Assembly (NCBI GenBank): GCA_021613375.1
Contig: CM038716.1
Coordinates: 8,658,991 to 8,722,990, forward strand
Length of the DNA: 64,000 bases
Direction of reading: 5' to 3'
Source of the DNA: Megaleporinus macrocephalus
Taxonomy: Eukaryota > Chordata > Actinopteri > Characiformes > Anostomidae
The notes under the pieces: generated by a model
Databases searched by the model: none
What the model was told of the DNA's origin: nothing
Seen by the model: only the letters and a program-made list of their open reading frames with translations
In this document: in pieces, positions 1 through 11,100 of the stretch
Numbering within the stretch: the stretch's first letter is position 1
Layout of the letters: the number at the start of each line of letters is the position of its first letter
Translations under genes and position numbers: made by a program

Positions 1-636
1 CTCTCTTAAACTCAGCACTTAATTTAAACTTTAACATGTTGAACTTTGACTAGACTCAGTTTAGGTTATAACTGATGAAAACTGTCTGTGTCTTCATTCC
101 GTTGGTATGAAAAGTCCTCTATAAATATTAGAAAGCTCTCACACTGCTAGTAAAACCAGTACAGACCACTGTTTTGGATGCTGGTATGCTGGCTAAACCA
201 GCTAAACCAGCAGAAGACCAGCATAAACCAGCTTAGACCAGCATGAAATCACTGTAGCTGGACAGACATGCTTGTTTTGGCCAACAGAGGGCGCTACTGA
301 CCCCTTGTACCACTTGCTGGACTAGTTTTAGAGCACTCTGCTGTGTAAAAATCCACCAGAAGTGTTTAATGAGTCCACAACACTTGATACAGAGTATATT
401 ATATGTTTATATTCAGCTTGTAGCTGCACAGCTGCCTAACTAACATTCAGACCACAGTTTGTGAGTAGAAGCAGAGAAGAAACTCGACCCCTGTCCAAAG
501 AAAAATATGTATCTCTATTTTTGTTGATATTTATTTTTCTATATCATTTGAACACGACGGCTGTCACAGAACTGAGTAATGTTTTCCTCCTCGTCTCCTG
601 TAAAGCTACTACTGTTTGCCCTGTTGTGGGTTGCAG
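1..636. other. Upstream of tomt exon 1; CCAGC-rich tandem motif
   Basis: No coding exon is supported here. At about 179-245 there is a short run of imperfect repeats around AAACCAGC / GACCAGCATAA, a low-complexity motif common in fish genomes. The upstream exon and promoter of tomt were not identified. Confidence 0.5.
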
Positions 637-651
637 GTCCAGCCCATAGCT

Positions 652-913
652 ATGGTCTCTCCAGCCATCGCCTTGGCCTTCTTACCGCTGCTGCTGACGC
701 TGATCATCCGGTACCGGTACTACTTTGTGCTGTTCTACCGGGCGGTGCTGGTGCGCTGGGTGCAAGACTGGTTGACTGGGATCAGCAGGGAGGAGCGAGT
801 GTACCAGTACATCCTGACACACGCCACTCCGGGAGACCCCGACAGCATCCTGGACACCTTTGACCAGTGGTGCAGCAAAGTGGAGTTCATCAGCCATATA
901 GGGCCTAAGAAAG
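652..913 (+). CDS. tomt: tomt coding exon 1
   Basis: Encodes residues 1-87 plus one base of Gly88. The donor is G|GTCAAC at 914, followed at once by a short CA repeat. The untranslated part of the exon probably begins at 637 after TTGCAG. Confidence 0.93.
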
Positions 914-3292
914 GTCAACACACACACACACACAGGCCTGGAATCTAGAATAGGCTCTCTCTAGAGAAGGGGAGTGGGTAGATCGCCCTCTGCTGTTCAT
1001 ACTGAATGACATTCCCAAACATTCTGCACCAGGATGTAAAGAGTCATTCAGAGTGGTTTAGTGTGAAATGCTCTGTTCTGAATAGAAACCTTATAAAGCT
1101 ACACACTTATAAATGGTTCCACTTATAAATGGTTCCATTTGGCTGGTAGTGTATCTAAAACGTTTGGCTGGTAGTGTATCTAAAACGTTTGGCTGGTAGT
1201 GTATCTAAAACGTTTGGCTGGTAGTGTATCTAAAACGTTTGGCTGGTAGTGTATCTAAAACGTTTGGCTGGTAGTGTATCTAAAACGTTTGACTGGTAGT
1301 GTACTAAACCGTTTGACTGGTAGTGAATCTAAAACGTTTGACTGGTAGTGTACTAAAACGTTTGGCTGGTAGTGAATCTAAAACGTTTGACTGGTAGTGT
1401 ATCTAAAACGTTTGACTGGTAGTGTATCTAAAACGTTTGACTGGTAGTGTACTAAAACGTTTGGCTGGTAGTGTATCTAAAACGTTTGACTGGTAGTGTA
1501 TCTAAAACGTTTGGTTGGTAGTGTATCTAAAACGTTTGACTGGTAGTGTATCTAAAACGTTTGACTGGTAGTGTATCTAAAACGTTTGGCTGGTAGTGTA
1601 TCTAAAACGTTTGACTGGTAGTGTACTAAAACGTTTGGCTGGTAGTGTATCTAAAACGTTTGACTGGTAGTGTACTAAAACGTTTGGCTGGTAATGTATC
1701 TAAAACGTTTGGCTGGTAGTGTATCTAAAACGTTTGTCTGATAGTGTACTAAAACGTTTGGCTGGTAGTGTATCTAAAACGTTTGGCTGGTAGTGTATCT
1801 AAAACGTTTGGCTGGTAGTGTATCTAAAACGTTTGACTGGTAGTGTACTAAACCGTTTGACTGGTACTGTATCTAAAACGTTTGACTGGTAGTGTATCTA
1901 AAACGTTTGACTGGTAGTGTATCTAAAACGTTTGACTGGTAGTGTACTAAAACGTTTGGCTGGTAGTGTATCTAAAACGTTTGGTTGGTAGTGTATCTAA
2001 AACGTTTGACTGGTAGTGTATCTAAAACGTTTGGTTGGTAGTGTATCTAAAACGTTTGACTGGTAGTGTATCTAAAACGTTTGTCTGATAGTGTACTAAA
2101 ACGTTTGGTTGGTAGTGTATCTAAAACGTTTGACTGGTAGTGTATCTAAAACGTTTGTCTGATAGTGTACTAAAACGTTTGTCTGGTAGTGTATCTAAAA
2201 CGTTTGTCTGGTAGTGTACTAAAACGTTTGTCTGGTAGTGTACTAAAACGTTTGTCTGGTAGTGTACTAAAACGTTTGACTGGTAGTGTATCTAAAACGT
2301 TTGGCTGGTAATGTATCTAAAACGTTTGGCTGGTAGTGTATCTAAAACGTTTGACTGGTAGTGTATCTAAAACGTTTGTCTGGTAGTGTACTAAAACGTT
2401 TGGCTGGTAGTGTATCTAAAACGTTTGGCTGGTAGTGTACAAAAACGTTTGGCTGGTAGTGTATCTAAAACGTTTGTCTGGTAGTGTATCTAAAACGTTT
2501 GACTGGTAGTGTACTAAACCGTTTGACTGGTAGTGTATCTAAAACGTTTGACTGGTAGTGTATCTAAAACGTTTGACTGGTAGTGTATCTAAAACGTTTG
2601 ACTGGTAGTGTACTAAAACGTTTGGCTGGTAGTGTATCTAAAACGTTTGACTGGTAGTGTATTTAAAACGTTTGACTGGTAGTGTATCTAAAACGTTTGG
2701 CTGGTAGTGTATTTAAAACGTTTGGCTGGTAGTGTATCTAAAACGTTTGGCTGGTAGTGTACTAAAACGTTTGACTGGTAGTGTACTAAAACGTTTGACT
2801 GGTAGTGTATCTAAAACGTTTGGCTGGTAGTGTATCTAAAACGTTTGTCTGGTAGTGTATCTAAAACGTTTGACTGGTAGTGTATCTAAAACGTTTGACT
2901 GGTAGTGATTTAAAACGTTTGGCTGGTAGTGTATTTAAAACGTTTGGCTGGTAGTGTATCTAAAACGTTTGACTGGTAGTGTATCTAAAACGTTTGTCTG
3001 GTAGTGTACTAAAACGTTTGACTGGTAGTGTATCTAAAACGTTTGACTGGTAGTGATTTAAAACGTTTGACTGGTAGTGTATCTAAAACGTTTGGCTGGT
3101 AGTGTATCTAAAACGTTTGGCTGGTAGTGATCTAAAACGTTTGGCTGGTAGTGTATCTAAAACGTTTGGCTGGTAGTGTATCTGAAACGTTTAGCTGGTA
3201 GTGTATATATAAACCATCTTCTCTTTTAATGTAAGTCAGTGCAACCAAGCTATTTTTGACCATTTTTATTGGTCCTTTCATAATGAAATCCT

Positions 3293-3333
<41 letters not shown>

Positions 3334-6300
3334 CTTTTTTATGAAAAGTGTTCAGCCTAAAATATATTTGTATGGCGGAGGGATACATGCAGGGTGATGT
3401 GAGGCAAAATAGCCCCAAAAGAAAAACGTAGACATTTTCAGGTCTTTCCCCCGATTTTGCCATCAGCAACATTTCATATAAACCCAGAAGACACGTGTAG
3501 GTTCACTGGTGGGTTTGATAGTGAATACAATGTGTATAATTGTTTTAGACATTTTGTGTTGTAAACATTATCCAACCACTTCACATTAATCCCAACCTGA
3601 ATCTCTGTTTACATATCATTGATTAATTAATAATTCTCCATTAATAGTTAATTGGAGGTAACGAACACTCAATGTTGGTTTGAACATAACCAGCAGATGG
3701 CGCTGCACCCATATAGTATAAACATACTAGTTCTATTCTAACAGTTTTATTAGAGCCCTGGGTTTCTAGGAAGGCTTTGGGCAGTAGGATGTTTGGCTGA
3801 GCGAATACCCGGCCATACCTGTGTTCACCGTTCAGTTTCAAATGACCTTTATTAACCTGCTAGTGTGTGTCTTTGGACGGCGGTGCTGGTTTGTCTTCTC
3901 TTGATTTATGGTGGGTGTAGATATAAGGAGGTGGACCCGATTAAGTGGACGGTGGGTGTAGGTATAAGGAGGTGGACCCGATTAAGTAAACGGTGGGTGT
4001 ATTTATAAGAAGGTGGACCCGAATAAGTAAACGGTGGGTGTAGATATAAGAAGGTGGACCCGAATAAGTAAACGGTGGGTGTAGATATAAGAAGGTGGAC
4101 CCGATTAAGTGGACAGTGGGCGTAGATATAAGGTGGTGGACCCGATTAAGTGGACGATGGGCGTAGATATAAGGAGATGGACCCGATTAAGTAAACAGTG
4201 GGTGTAGATATGAGGAGGTGGACCCGATTAAGTAAAGGGTGGGTGTAGATATAAGGAGGTGGATCCGATTAAGTAAACGGTGGGTGTAGATATAAGAAGG
4301 TGGACCAGATTAAGTGGACGATGGCCGTAGATATAAGGAGGTGGACCCGATTAAGTAAACGGTGGGTGTAGATATAAGGAGGTGGACCCGATTAAGTAAA
4401 CGGTGGGTGTAGATATAAGAAGGTGGACCAGATTAAGTGGACGATGGCCGTAGATATAAGGAGGTGGACCAGATTAAGTGGACGGTGGGCGTAGATATAA
4501 GGAGGTGGACCAGATTAAGTGGACGGTGGGCGTAGATATAAGGAGGTAGACCCGATTAGGTGGACGGTGGATGTAGATATAAGGAGGTGGACCAGATTAG
4601 GTGGACGGTGGATGTAGATATAAGGAGGTGGACCTGATAAGGTGGACGGTCCCCTTTAGGAGCTGTCCTTGAGAATGTCTTGTGTTCATTGACAGTGAAA
4701 TCAAATATCCATCCTTTGAAGTCAATCAAAGACAACAAGAACTGGTTCCAGTTCTAAAACCGCGTTAAGTATAACATATCTAGAACATATTTTGAGAATC
4801 TGGAGCTGACCCACTCAATCTAGCCTCACCTGTCCACTCAGGTAAGATCCTGGACAGACTGCTGAGGGAACACTGCCCGCTGACGGTGCTAGAGTTGGGC
4901 AGTCACTGTGGCTACACTGCAGTGCGCATCGCCCGCTCCCTCCCGATTGGAGCGCGCCTCTTCTCCGTGGAGATGGACGAGGGCAACGCCAAGGTGACCG
5001 AGAAGATCATCCGGCTGGCAGGGTTCGACGACGACACGGTGAGGGAGTCAGCATGAACACTACAACACTGTAGAACTTTCAGACTCTGACAAATAATAGA
5101 CTAATAAATTGAACAGTTATTATTATTATATTTAATAATCAGTCATTTATGATCAACTAACTAAACATTTCTGGTAACGGTTCTGCGTCCTGAACATCAG
5201 ATTGGAGGAACGTTCCTCCAAACATAACAGCTCCAACTCTGGGATTTTGCTAGGTTTCCCCACATGAACTTCTCACTTCAGGTCCAACGTTTCTATAGGA
5301 TTAAGGTCTGGACTTTGAACTGGTCATTCCAAACATTAACTTGATTCTTCTTTAACCATCTTTGGTAGAACCACTTGTGTGTTCAGGATCATTGTCCTGC
5401 TGCAGGACCCACGTTCTCCTGAGATCCTGTTCCAAAACCTGATACTACCACCACCGTGTTTCACAGATGGGATCAGGTTCTTATACTGGAACGCAGTGGT
5501 TTTCTTTCTCCAGACATAGAGCTTCTCATTTAAACCAAAACAATCTATTTTGGTTTCTAGTGACCTTCCGCCTCGTTCACATGATCTTTATCAGACTGCA
5601 GTCAGTGATGTTCTGTTTGGAGATCAGTTTCAGTTTCTCCTGCAGTGAACAACTTCACAGTCCAGTGTTCTCCTGATGTTGGACCCATAAACATTAGAAT
5701 TAACCACTGTGACCTTTGGCTGCTTAGAAGTGACCTTGGGTTCTTTTGTGATCTCACGCACTCTTTGCTTTTGGAGTGATCTTTGTTGGTGGACCACTCC
5801 TGGAGGAGGGGTAATGAGGGTCTTGAATCGCCTCCATTTGTACACAGTCTGTCAAAACTGTAGAGTCCAAACTCTGTAGAGATGGTTCTGTAACCCTTTC
5901 CAGACGAGCACCGGCAGCTGGTGTTCTGAGGTTTCTCAAAGAGGTTCCTCAGAGGTTCCTTCTGTGTTTGGTGGTGATCCACTTCCACAAACTTGGGTTC
6001 TGTAGATCAGACTTTGATCTCAGTTCTTCAAATAACGCAGGACTCACACCTGAGCATCATCCCACTGACTGAACACCTGATTCTAATCTCACCTTCAGAT
6101 TAACTGCTGATCCTGGAGGTTCACACACTTCTACTCTCACAGATATAAAGTACTGGATCAAGTGTAATAACCGTGTCTCTATTGTAAGATTCTCTTTATC
6201 TTCTTTCAGGACTCGTGTGAACGTCTGATTATGTTTGAAACCTCTAAAGGGTTCGGCAGTTCTGTAGTTGAGATCTCTTCCGTGCAGGTGGAGCTGATCG

Positions 6301-6608
6301 TGCGCCCGTCTGATGAGGTGATCCCCCGCCTTCGCGAGGATTACGGTGTGGAGCGTCTGGACTTCGTCTTCATGGACCACTGGAAGCGCTGCTACCTGCC
6401 TGACCTGCAGACACTAGAGGGCAGCGGTCTGCTCGGCGAGGGCTCCGTCATCCTCGCCGATAACGTCATCTTCCCCGGGGCCCCCAATTTCCTGCGGCAC
6501 ACGCGCCGCTCCGGCTTGTACGAGCACCGCGTGCACCGCGCCACCCTCGAGTACATCCGGGGCATCCGCGACGGCATGGCCGAGCTCGTGTTCAGGGGGG
6601 TGAAGTGA
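652..6608 (+). CDS. tomt: Transmembrane O-methyltransferase (TOMT), three coding exons
   Basis: Joining 652-913, 4842-5038 and 6288-6608 gives a continuous 259-aa protein, the length I know for fish Tomt. Residues about 2-30 form a hydrophobic N-terminal membrane segment. A COMT-type methyltransferase domain follows: SAM motif [12 protein letters not shown] (104-114), acidic VEMDE (130-134), FMDHWK with D183 and K186, and ADNV with D211 and N212. These correspond to the Mg-binding Asp/Asp/Asn and catalytic Lys of catechol O-methyltransferase. From family knowledge, TOMT acts in the hair-cell secretory pathway and is needed for TMC channel delivery to stereocilia (zebrafish mercury mutant; human LRTOMT deafness DFNB63). 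The start at 652 lies just after a plausible acceptor (AG at 635-636); an in-frame ATG at 616 would sit upstream of that acceptor. Intron 1 is filled by minisatellites and intron 2 by a Tc1 relic. Confidence 0.95.
1139..3212. repeat. 25-bp minisatellite in tomt intron 1 (about 83 copies)
   Basis: Head-to-tail copies of a 25-bp unit with core GGCTGGTAGTGTATCTAAAA and ending CGTTT. The base after GTTTG alternates between G, A and T (GGCTGG, GACTGG, GTCTGG), and a 24-bp form reads GTGTACTAAAACG. Variants are interspersed rather than blocked. No open frame is kept. Confidence 0.97.
3297..3330. repeat. (TA)n microsatellite
   Basis: Uninterrupted TA dinucleotides. The stretch 3220-3290 before it resembles a dispersed repeat seen also at about 42315, 44458 and 53695 (AAGTCA..GGAACCAG.. 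and TATTGGTCC). Confidence 0.9.
3910..4650. repeat. 41-bp minisatellite in tomt intron 1 (about 18 copies)
   Basis: The period is 41 bp (GGTGGGTGTA recurs at 3910 and 3951). The unit carries GATATAAGGAGGTGGACC and CGATTAAGT. Variants GTAAAC and GTGGAC alternate near the unit end. The array stops about 190 bp before tomt exon 2. Confidence 0.95.
4842..5038 (+). CDS. tomt: tomt coding exon 2
   Basis: The acceptor is CACTCAG|GTAAG (AG at 4840-4841) and the donor ACG|GTGAGG at 5039. The 197 nt enter in phase 1 and leave in phase 0. It encodes the SAM-binding motif. Note that the exon itself starts with a donor-like GTAAGA, which can mislead gene finders. Confidence 0.94.
5195..6060 (-). pseudogene. 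Tc1/mariner-like transposase relic
   Basis: Read on the minus strand, fragments in several frames follow the order of a Tc1-like transposase. First comes a helix-turn-helix part (GKGYRTIS), then [13 protein letters not shown] and an [12 protein letters not shown] stretch. Further on, a decayed piece matches the part before the conserved KHGGGS motif (GTGAAACACGGTGGTGG on the minus strand near 5450). Frameshifts and stops throughout show it is dead. A related fragment lies at 37815-38060. Terminal repeats were not identified. Confidence 0.7.
6288..6608 (+). CDS. tomt: tomt coding exon 3 (last)
   Basis: The acceptor is CGTGCAG|GTG (AG at 6286-6287) and the stop TGA is at 6606-6608. It encodes residues 154-259, including the metal ligands and catalytic lysine. 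The exon is strikingly GC-rich beside its AT-rich introns. Confidence 0.95.
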   Translation: MELIVRPSDEVIPRLREDYGVERLDFVFMDHWKRCYLPDLQTLEGSGLLGEGSVILADNVIFPGAPNFLRHTRRSGLYEHRVHRATLEYIRGIRDGMAELVFRGVK

Positions 6609-6689
6609 AGGACATGAACACTTTGTACCTCTGGCCACGTTAGCGTGCTGACTGTGACTGTTATCAGTGTCTCTCATTTGTTCTCAGTC

Positions 6690-6695
6690 AATAAA
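6690..6695 (+). terminator. tomt: tomt poly(A) signal AATAAA
   Basis: Canonical AATAAA 81 nt after the tomt stop codon. It gives a short 3' UTR that ends before the repeat at 6758. Confidence 0.75.
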
Positions 6696-6757
6696 AGTAA
6701 AAAAAGAAAGAAAACGAGAAAGACTTGAAGACAAATCCATAATAACTGAAGGTTCTC

Positions 6758-7290
6758 AGCCCCATCCATAACATCACAACCACCTCCTCATATCTCCACT
6801 CACTGTCCACTGTATCAGCTCCACTGACCATACAGGAGCTCCACTTACAGACTGTAGTTCATCTGATTCTCTGTATACCTTATTACTCTGTTCTTTAATG
6901 ATCAGGACCCCCACAGGACCACCACAGAGCAGGTACTATTTGGGAGGTGGGTCATTCTCAGCACTGCAGTGACACTGACATGGCGGTGCTGCTGCTGGAG
7001 TGTTTAAACACTGTGTCCACTCACTGTCCACTCTATTAGACACTCCTACTACTTGCTGGTCCACCTTGTAGATGTAAAGTCAGAGACAGGAGCTCATCTG
7101 CTGCTGCACAGTTTGTGTTCCTCTAGTTCTTCATCAATGGACACAGGACGCCGCCCACAGGACACGATTCTCTGTCCAGCAGGGATACCCACTCACACCA
7201 GCACCATGTCAGTGCTAAGAATGACCCACCTCCCTAATAGTAGCTGCTCTGTGGTGGTCCTGTGGTAGTGCTGACCATTAAAGAACTGGG
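6758..7290. mobile_element. Dispersed palindromic MITE-like repeat, copy A
   Basis: It begins CCATAACATCACAACCACC and contains CACTCACTGTCCACTGTATC, GGACCCCCACAGGACCACC and GTAGATGTAAAGTCAGAGAC. These modules recur at 11708-12751 and 28046-28300. The two halves carry inverted versions of the same modules (TGGTGGTCCTGTGG near the right end). It sits between the tail-to-tail genes tomt and anapc15. The family name is not assigned. Confidence 0.7.
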
Positions 7291-7331
7291 TAACAATTAG
7301 GGGAAAAAATAAATAAATAAAAGAATAAATA

Positions 7332-7332
<1 letters not shown>

Positions 7333-7386
<54 letters not shown>
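7333..7386. repeat. (TA)n microsatellite
   Basis: TA dinucleotides following an A-rich stretch. Lies between the tomt and anapc15 3' ends. Confidence 0.9.
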
Positions 7387-7389
<3 letters not shown>

Positions 7390-7530
7390 TTGGAAGAACA
7401 TTTAAAGCTAAAACCAGAATAAGGGCAGATGAACCTTAATCTGATTACCTAATATCTGGTTTCTCTTATTTACCTCAACCCAACCCAGCTACTAGTTAAT
7501 AACTCAGGCAGGCGTACTTGACAGGTTTAA

Positions 7531-7536
7531 TTTATT
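7531..7536 (-). terminator. anapc15: anapc15 candidate poly(A) signal
   Basis: TTTATT on the plus strand is AATAAA on the minus strand, about 0.6 kb past the anapc15 stop codon. The 3' UTR would cover about 7510-8142. Confidence 0.5.
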
Positions 7537-8142
7537 TACAAACACAGCTTTAACTCTTTATACAGGTATAAATACGCCGCTGTACAAACTACATGAATCC
7601 CAGTCCTTCATTCCTCCACGTCCGGCAGCAGACAGTCAGCCTGCTCCGCTAGTTTCCCCCTAAAACCCAGCCTGAAGACACTGCACACACTTTCCTCACG
7701 CTCAGGGTTCAGCAGCCTCTACCTCCCGACACGTGACGCTCCATAAAGACGAAACAAAGTGGTGATTCGGAGAAACACTGGCTTTTGAAAGATGACACCA
7801 TGTTTCGCAAGTCGTCCGTCCTTGACTGGGTTACAACCTGATAGTTACGCTGCAATAGACGACACATGAGAGCGTGTGACCCTGCGTCCCTGAGCGAGGC
7901 GCGCTGCTCTCGTAAAAAAGGCAAGCTGTGGTTTGGGGCACCTGGAGCTGTTCTGAAGAAACGTGAAGCTCAGTAGATACTAACCTTCCAAAGACTGTCC
8001 GAGACTGAAAACACACTAACACACAAAAATAATCTCACACGCACACGCAACCCCGGGCCGAGCAGACGAACACCTATTCCTGCCACGGAGCCGCTCCGCT
8101 CTCTGGAGAGGAATCGGGAGGTAGAAGATCGATCGCTCGGCT

Positions 8143-8190
8143 CTAGATCATCCACTGGTCCTGGTCTTGGTCTGCACCCTCCATATCAAC
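8143..8190 (-). CDS. anapc15: anapc15 last coding exon
   Basis: Fifteen codons, [15 protein letters not shown], then TAG at 8145-8143. The acceptor is CTCTCCTTCAG on the minus strand. Confidence 0.93.
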   Translation of the reverse strand, partial: VDMEGADQDQDQWMI

Positions 8191-11100
8191 CTGAAGGAGA
8201 GACAGAGCTTCAGTCAGCTGGTCAAGAGTCACATGAAACCATTCATTTGATTTCTCACAATTTTTTTTTTTAAATAAACAAAGCAGAAGCTTCAAAATGA
8301 GTATTTTATAAACACAGATTATCATTAAAGGCGGAGCACCACTTATTAAAAGCTCTGGTGTTTTCACATTGTTTTAGAAACTGAAAATATATAAACATGA
8401 CTTAAAATGAAATTCTGCTTAATTTGCTTTAAAATAGACGATTTTAATTAAACTGACGTAAAAACCTGAGCTCGTTATGGAAACTCCTGAACGCTACCGT
8501 GTGACGTCACTGGTGAACAACAGTGAACAGCGCGGCGGTACAACAGCACTATGACTGACTGGGACTGAGAATGTTCCAGAACTGCTTCTTCAGATTCTGA
8601 TGATATTTCTGAATTTAAATCTGAAAGAGCTGTAATGTAGAAAAAGACCACCATATCACTTAGTCCTGATACTTTTAGACCACCATATCACTTAGTCCTG
8701 ATACTTTTAGACCACCATATCACTTAGTCCTGATACTTTTAGACCACCATATCACTTAGTCCTGAGACTTTTAGACCACCATATCACTTAGTCCTGATAC
8801 TTTTAGACCACCATATCACTTAGTCCTGAGACTTTTAGACCACTATATCACTTAGTCCTGAGACTTTTAGACCACCATATCACTCAGTCCTGAGACTTTT
8901 AGACCACCATATCACTTAGACCTGATACTTTTAGACCACCATATCACAGTCAAACCACACTCACAACAGCAGTTCATCCTGAGTGTAAACAGTATCTAGC
9001 TACATAACCAACATTATTCACGACAACAGCCTAGCAACCAGCCTAGCAACCAGCTACACTCAGATGTAGAGGTACAGGTATTGTAGTAAATATGATTAAA
9101 GTGAACTCGCTCTCATACGACTCTATAAATCTTCATAACTCAGCTACGTTAGCTTAGCATAACTTAAACCACCAAACTTAGCAAGTAAGGCTAATGTTAG
9201 CTAACATCAGAGGCTCTTGAACTCCTCTCGCTGGTTTCCTACACGCCCATATTGTTGAACAGAGTCAGACTTAAGATCCAGTCGTCGTGTAAGCCTACGT
9301 CCCATAGTGATAATCTTCAGACGTGAATCTACAGATGACGGAGTGAGAGGACGCTCCTTTCCAATGTGTCTGTTTAAAGTTGACAGGTTTAGACCACTTT
9401 CTAGATATTTGGGGGTCTTTGGGTCATTTGTGTACGGGGGTCCACTGTACATCCAATTACTGCAGCTATAAACAACACCACCTTTCAGTCATTGTGTTTT
9501 ACTGTAAGTGCATCTTCTAGCCACCATCTACCTCACACACATAACATCTATACCAGTTTCTGAAAAGTGGGTGGAGCTAAAAAGTCTTTTAAGCCGTAAT
9601 TCTTGACTTTGTAACAAATAAAATGTTTTCTGACTTTTAATAATCACAAGTTAGGATCTCAGATTCTGCTGTAGTTATGTGTTTGACATTTTCATATTAG
9701 CTGCTGCTCAGCTTCCTTTAACACTGCTGTTGATTGAGGTTAGTTCATAAAAGACCACAGCAGTGACATCAGACTCTACCATAAAGAGAAGAGCTGAGCA
9801 CAAGATGCTGGGAAACGCCGGACTCACTGATCAGTGTATCACGAGCAGGTGAGGTGTCATCCTTTTACAAGAGGATGACAATAATGTTCATAACTGATTC
9901 ACATGTTATTAAGGTCTGTATGTCTCTGTACACAGATAACAGAGATACTACTGCGGACCGTGGTCACTAGGGCTGTGTGTTGGCAAGAACCTGGCGATAC
10001 AATACATATCGTGATACAGCGGTCACAAAATATATCGTGATATATTGCGATACTGAAGGAAAGTGATATACTGTGATTTTTCAAATCCTTCTATTAAAAC
10101 ACACCACTATATGAACAGGTTTATCAATGCTTACAATAGCACTGCGCCCTTGTGCTGCTTGTTAATGTTGGAGTGGAGCTGAAAATGGATTACAACACTG
10201 CCATCTAGTGGTCAGAGGTTTGAGCACAACACACAATGATTCACTGTCTGCCAGGAATCTGTGTATCGATACTGTGTTTTTGAGAATCGATACAGTATCA
10301 CTAAACATAATATCCCGATATTCGATATTTCGATATTTTCTTACACCCCTAACGGCCACCACACAGAACATTACGCAACACGTTCAGCTCACAGGTGGGC
10401 CCAACTTTTCATTTCAGTGAAGCACAGACTCCACTGTTACACCACCGAAACACTAGCCACGTTTACATGCAGCCTGATAATCCGTTAATAATCCGACTAA
10501 TAGCTCAATCGGAATAGAATACGTACATGTATACACCTTAATCCGAACACAGTACTCCAATTGAGGTCATTCCGATTACAATTTCTATCTGATTGAAGGA
10601 GGTGGGTAATCCCGTAAATAATCTGTTTAATAGAAGAATAATAGCCACCTTTAAACGCCTGTATCCGATCGATCCCAATCGGAAAGTTTAAGTATGTTCT
10701 GCTATGTGCAGTTTGCTTCGAACATTAAAAGATTTAAAAATATTTAGCAGCCTGGACGGCCGTAAAGCTCCCAATAACGAGCTGTTCAGAGCATATGAGC
10801 AAAAGAACGACGGTGGGTTTACACGAACTATAGAACTAATTAAAAACAGATGGAAGTTTCTCAAACCGGAGTATTACAAAGCTAAAAACCTGAACGATGA
10901 AAGCCCACCTTCCCGTTTTACGAAATTATCGACCCAAAGCTAACACGGAAGAAAACAGTGTTGCAGGACGTGACGTCTTCCTCTCACCAAGTACAAGCTA
11001 GGTATGTTTTTCTGAGTCTGTCGTAATTTTGAAGCGGTTAAAAACACGAGCGTGCTAAGTGAAAACCACTTTGCTGGTTGCCATGGTAACGTTTACACCA

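Noticed and set aside
616..651. Upstream in-frame ATG of tomt at 616
   Set aside because: It lies before a good acceptor (TTGCAG at 631-636), and starting at 652 gives the family length of 259 aa.
1139..3212. Possible CRISPR-like array (regular repeats)
   Set aside because: Units are contiguous with no unique spacers, and the DNA is vertebrate; it is a minisatellite.
6392..6677. Minus-strand frames opposite tomt exon 3
   Set aside because: GC-rich shadow of the conserved methyltransferase exon.
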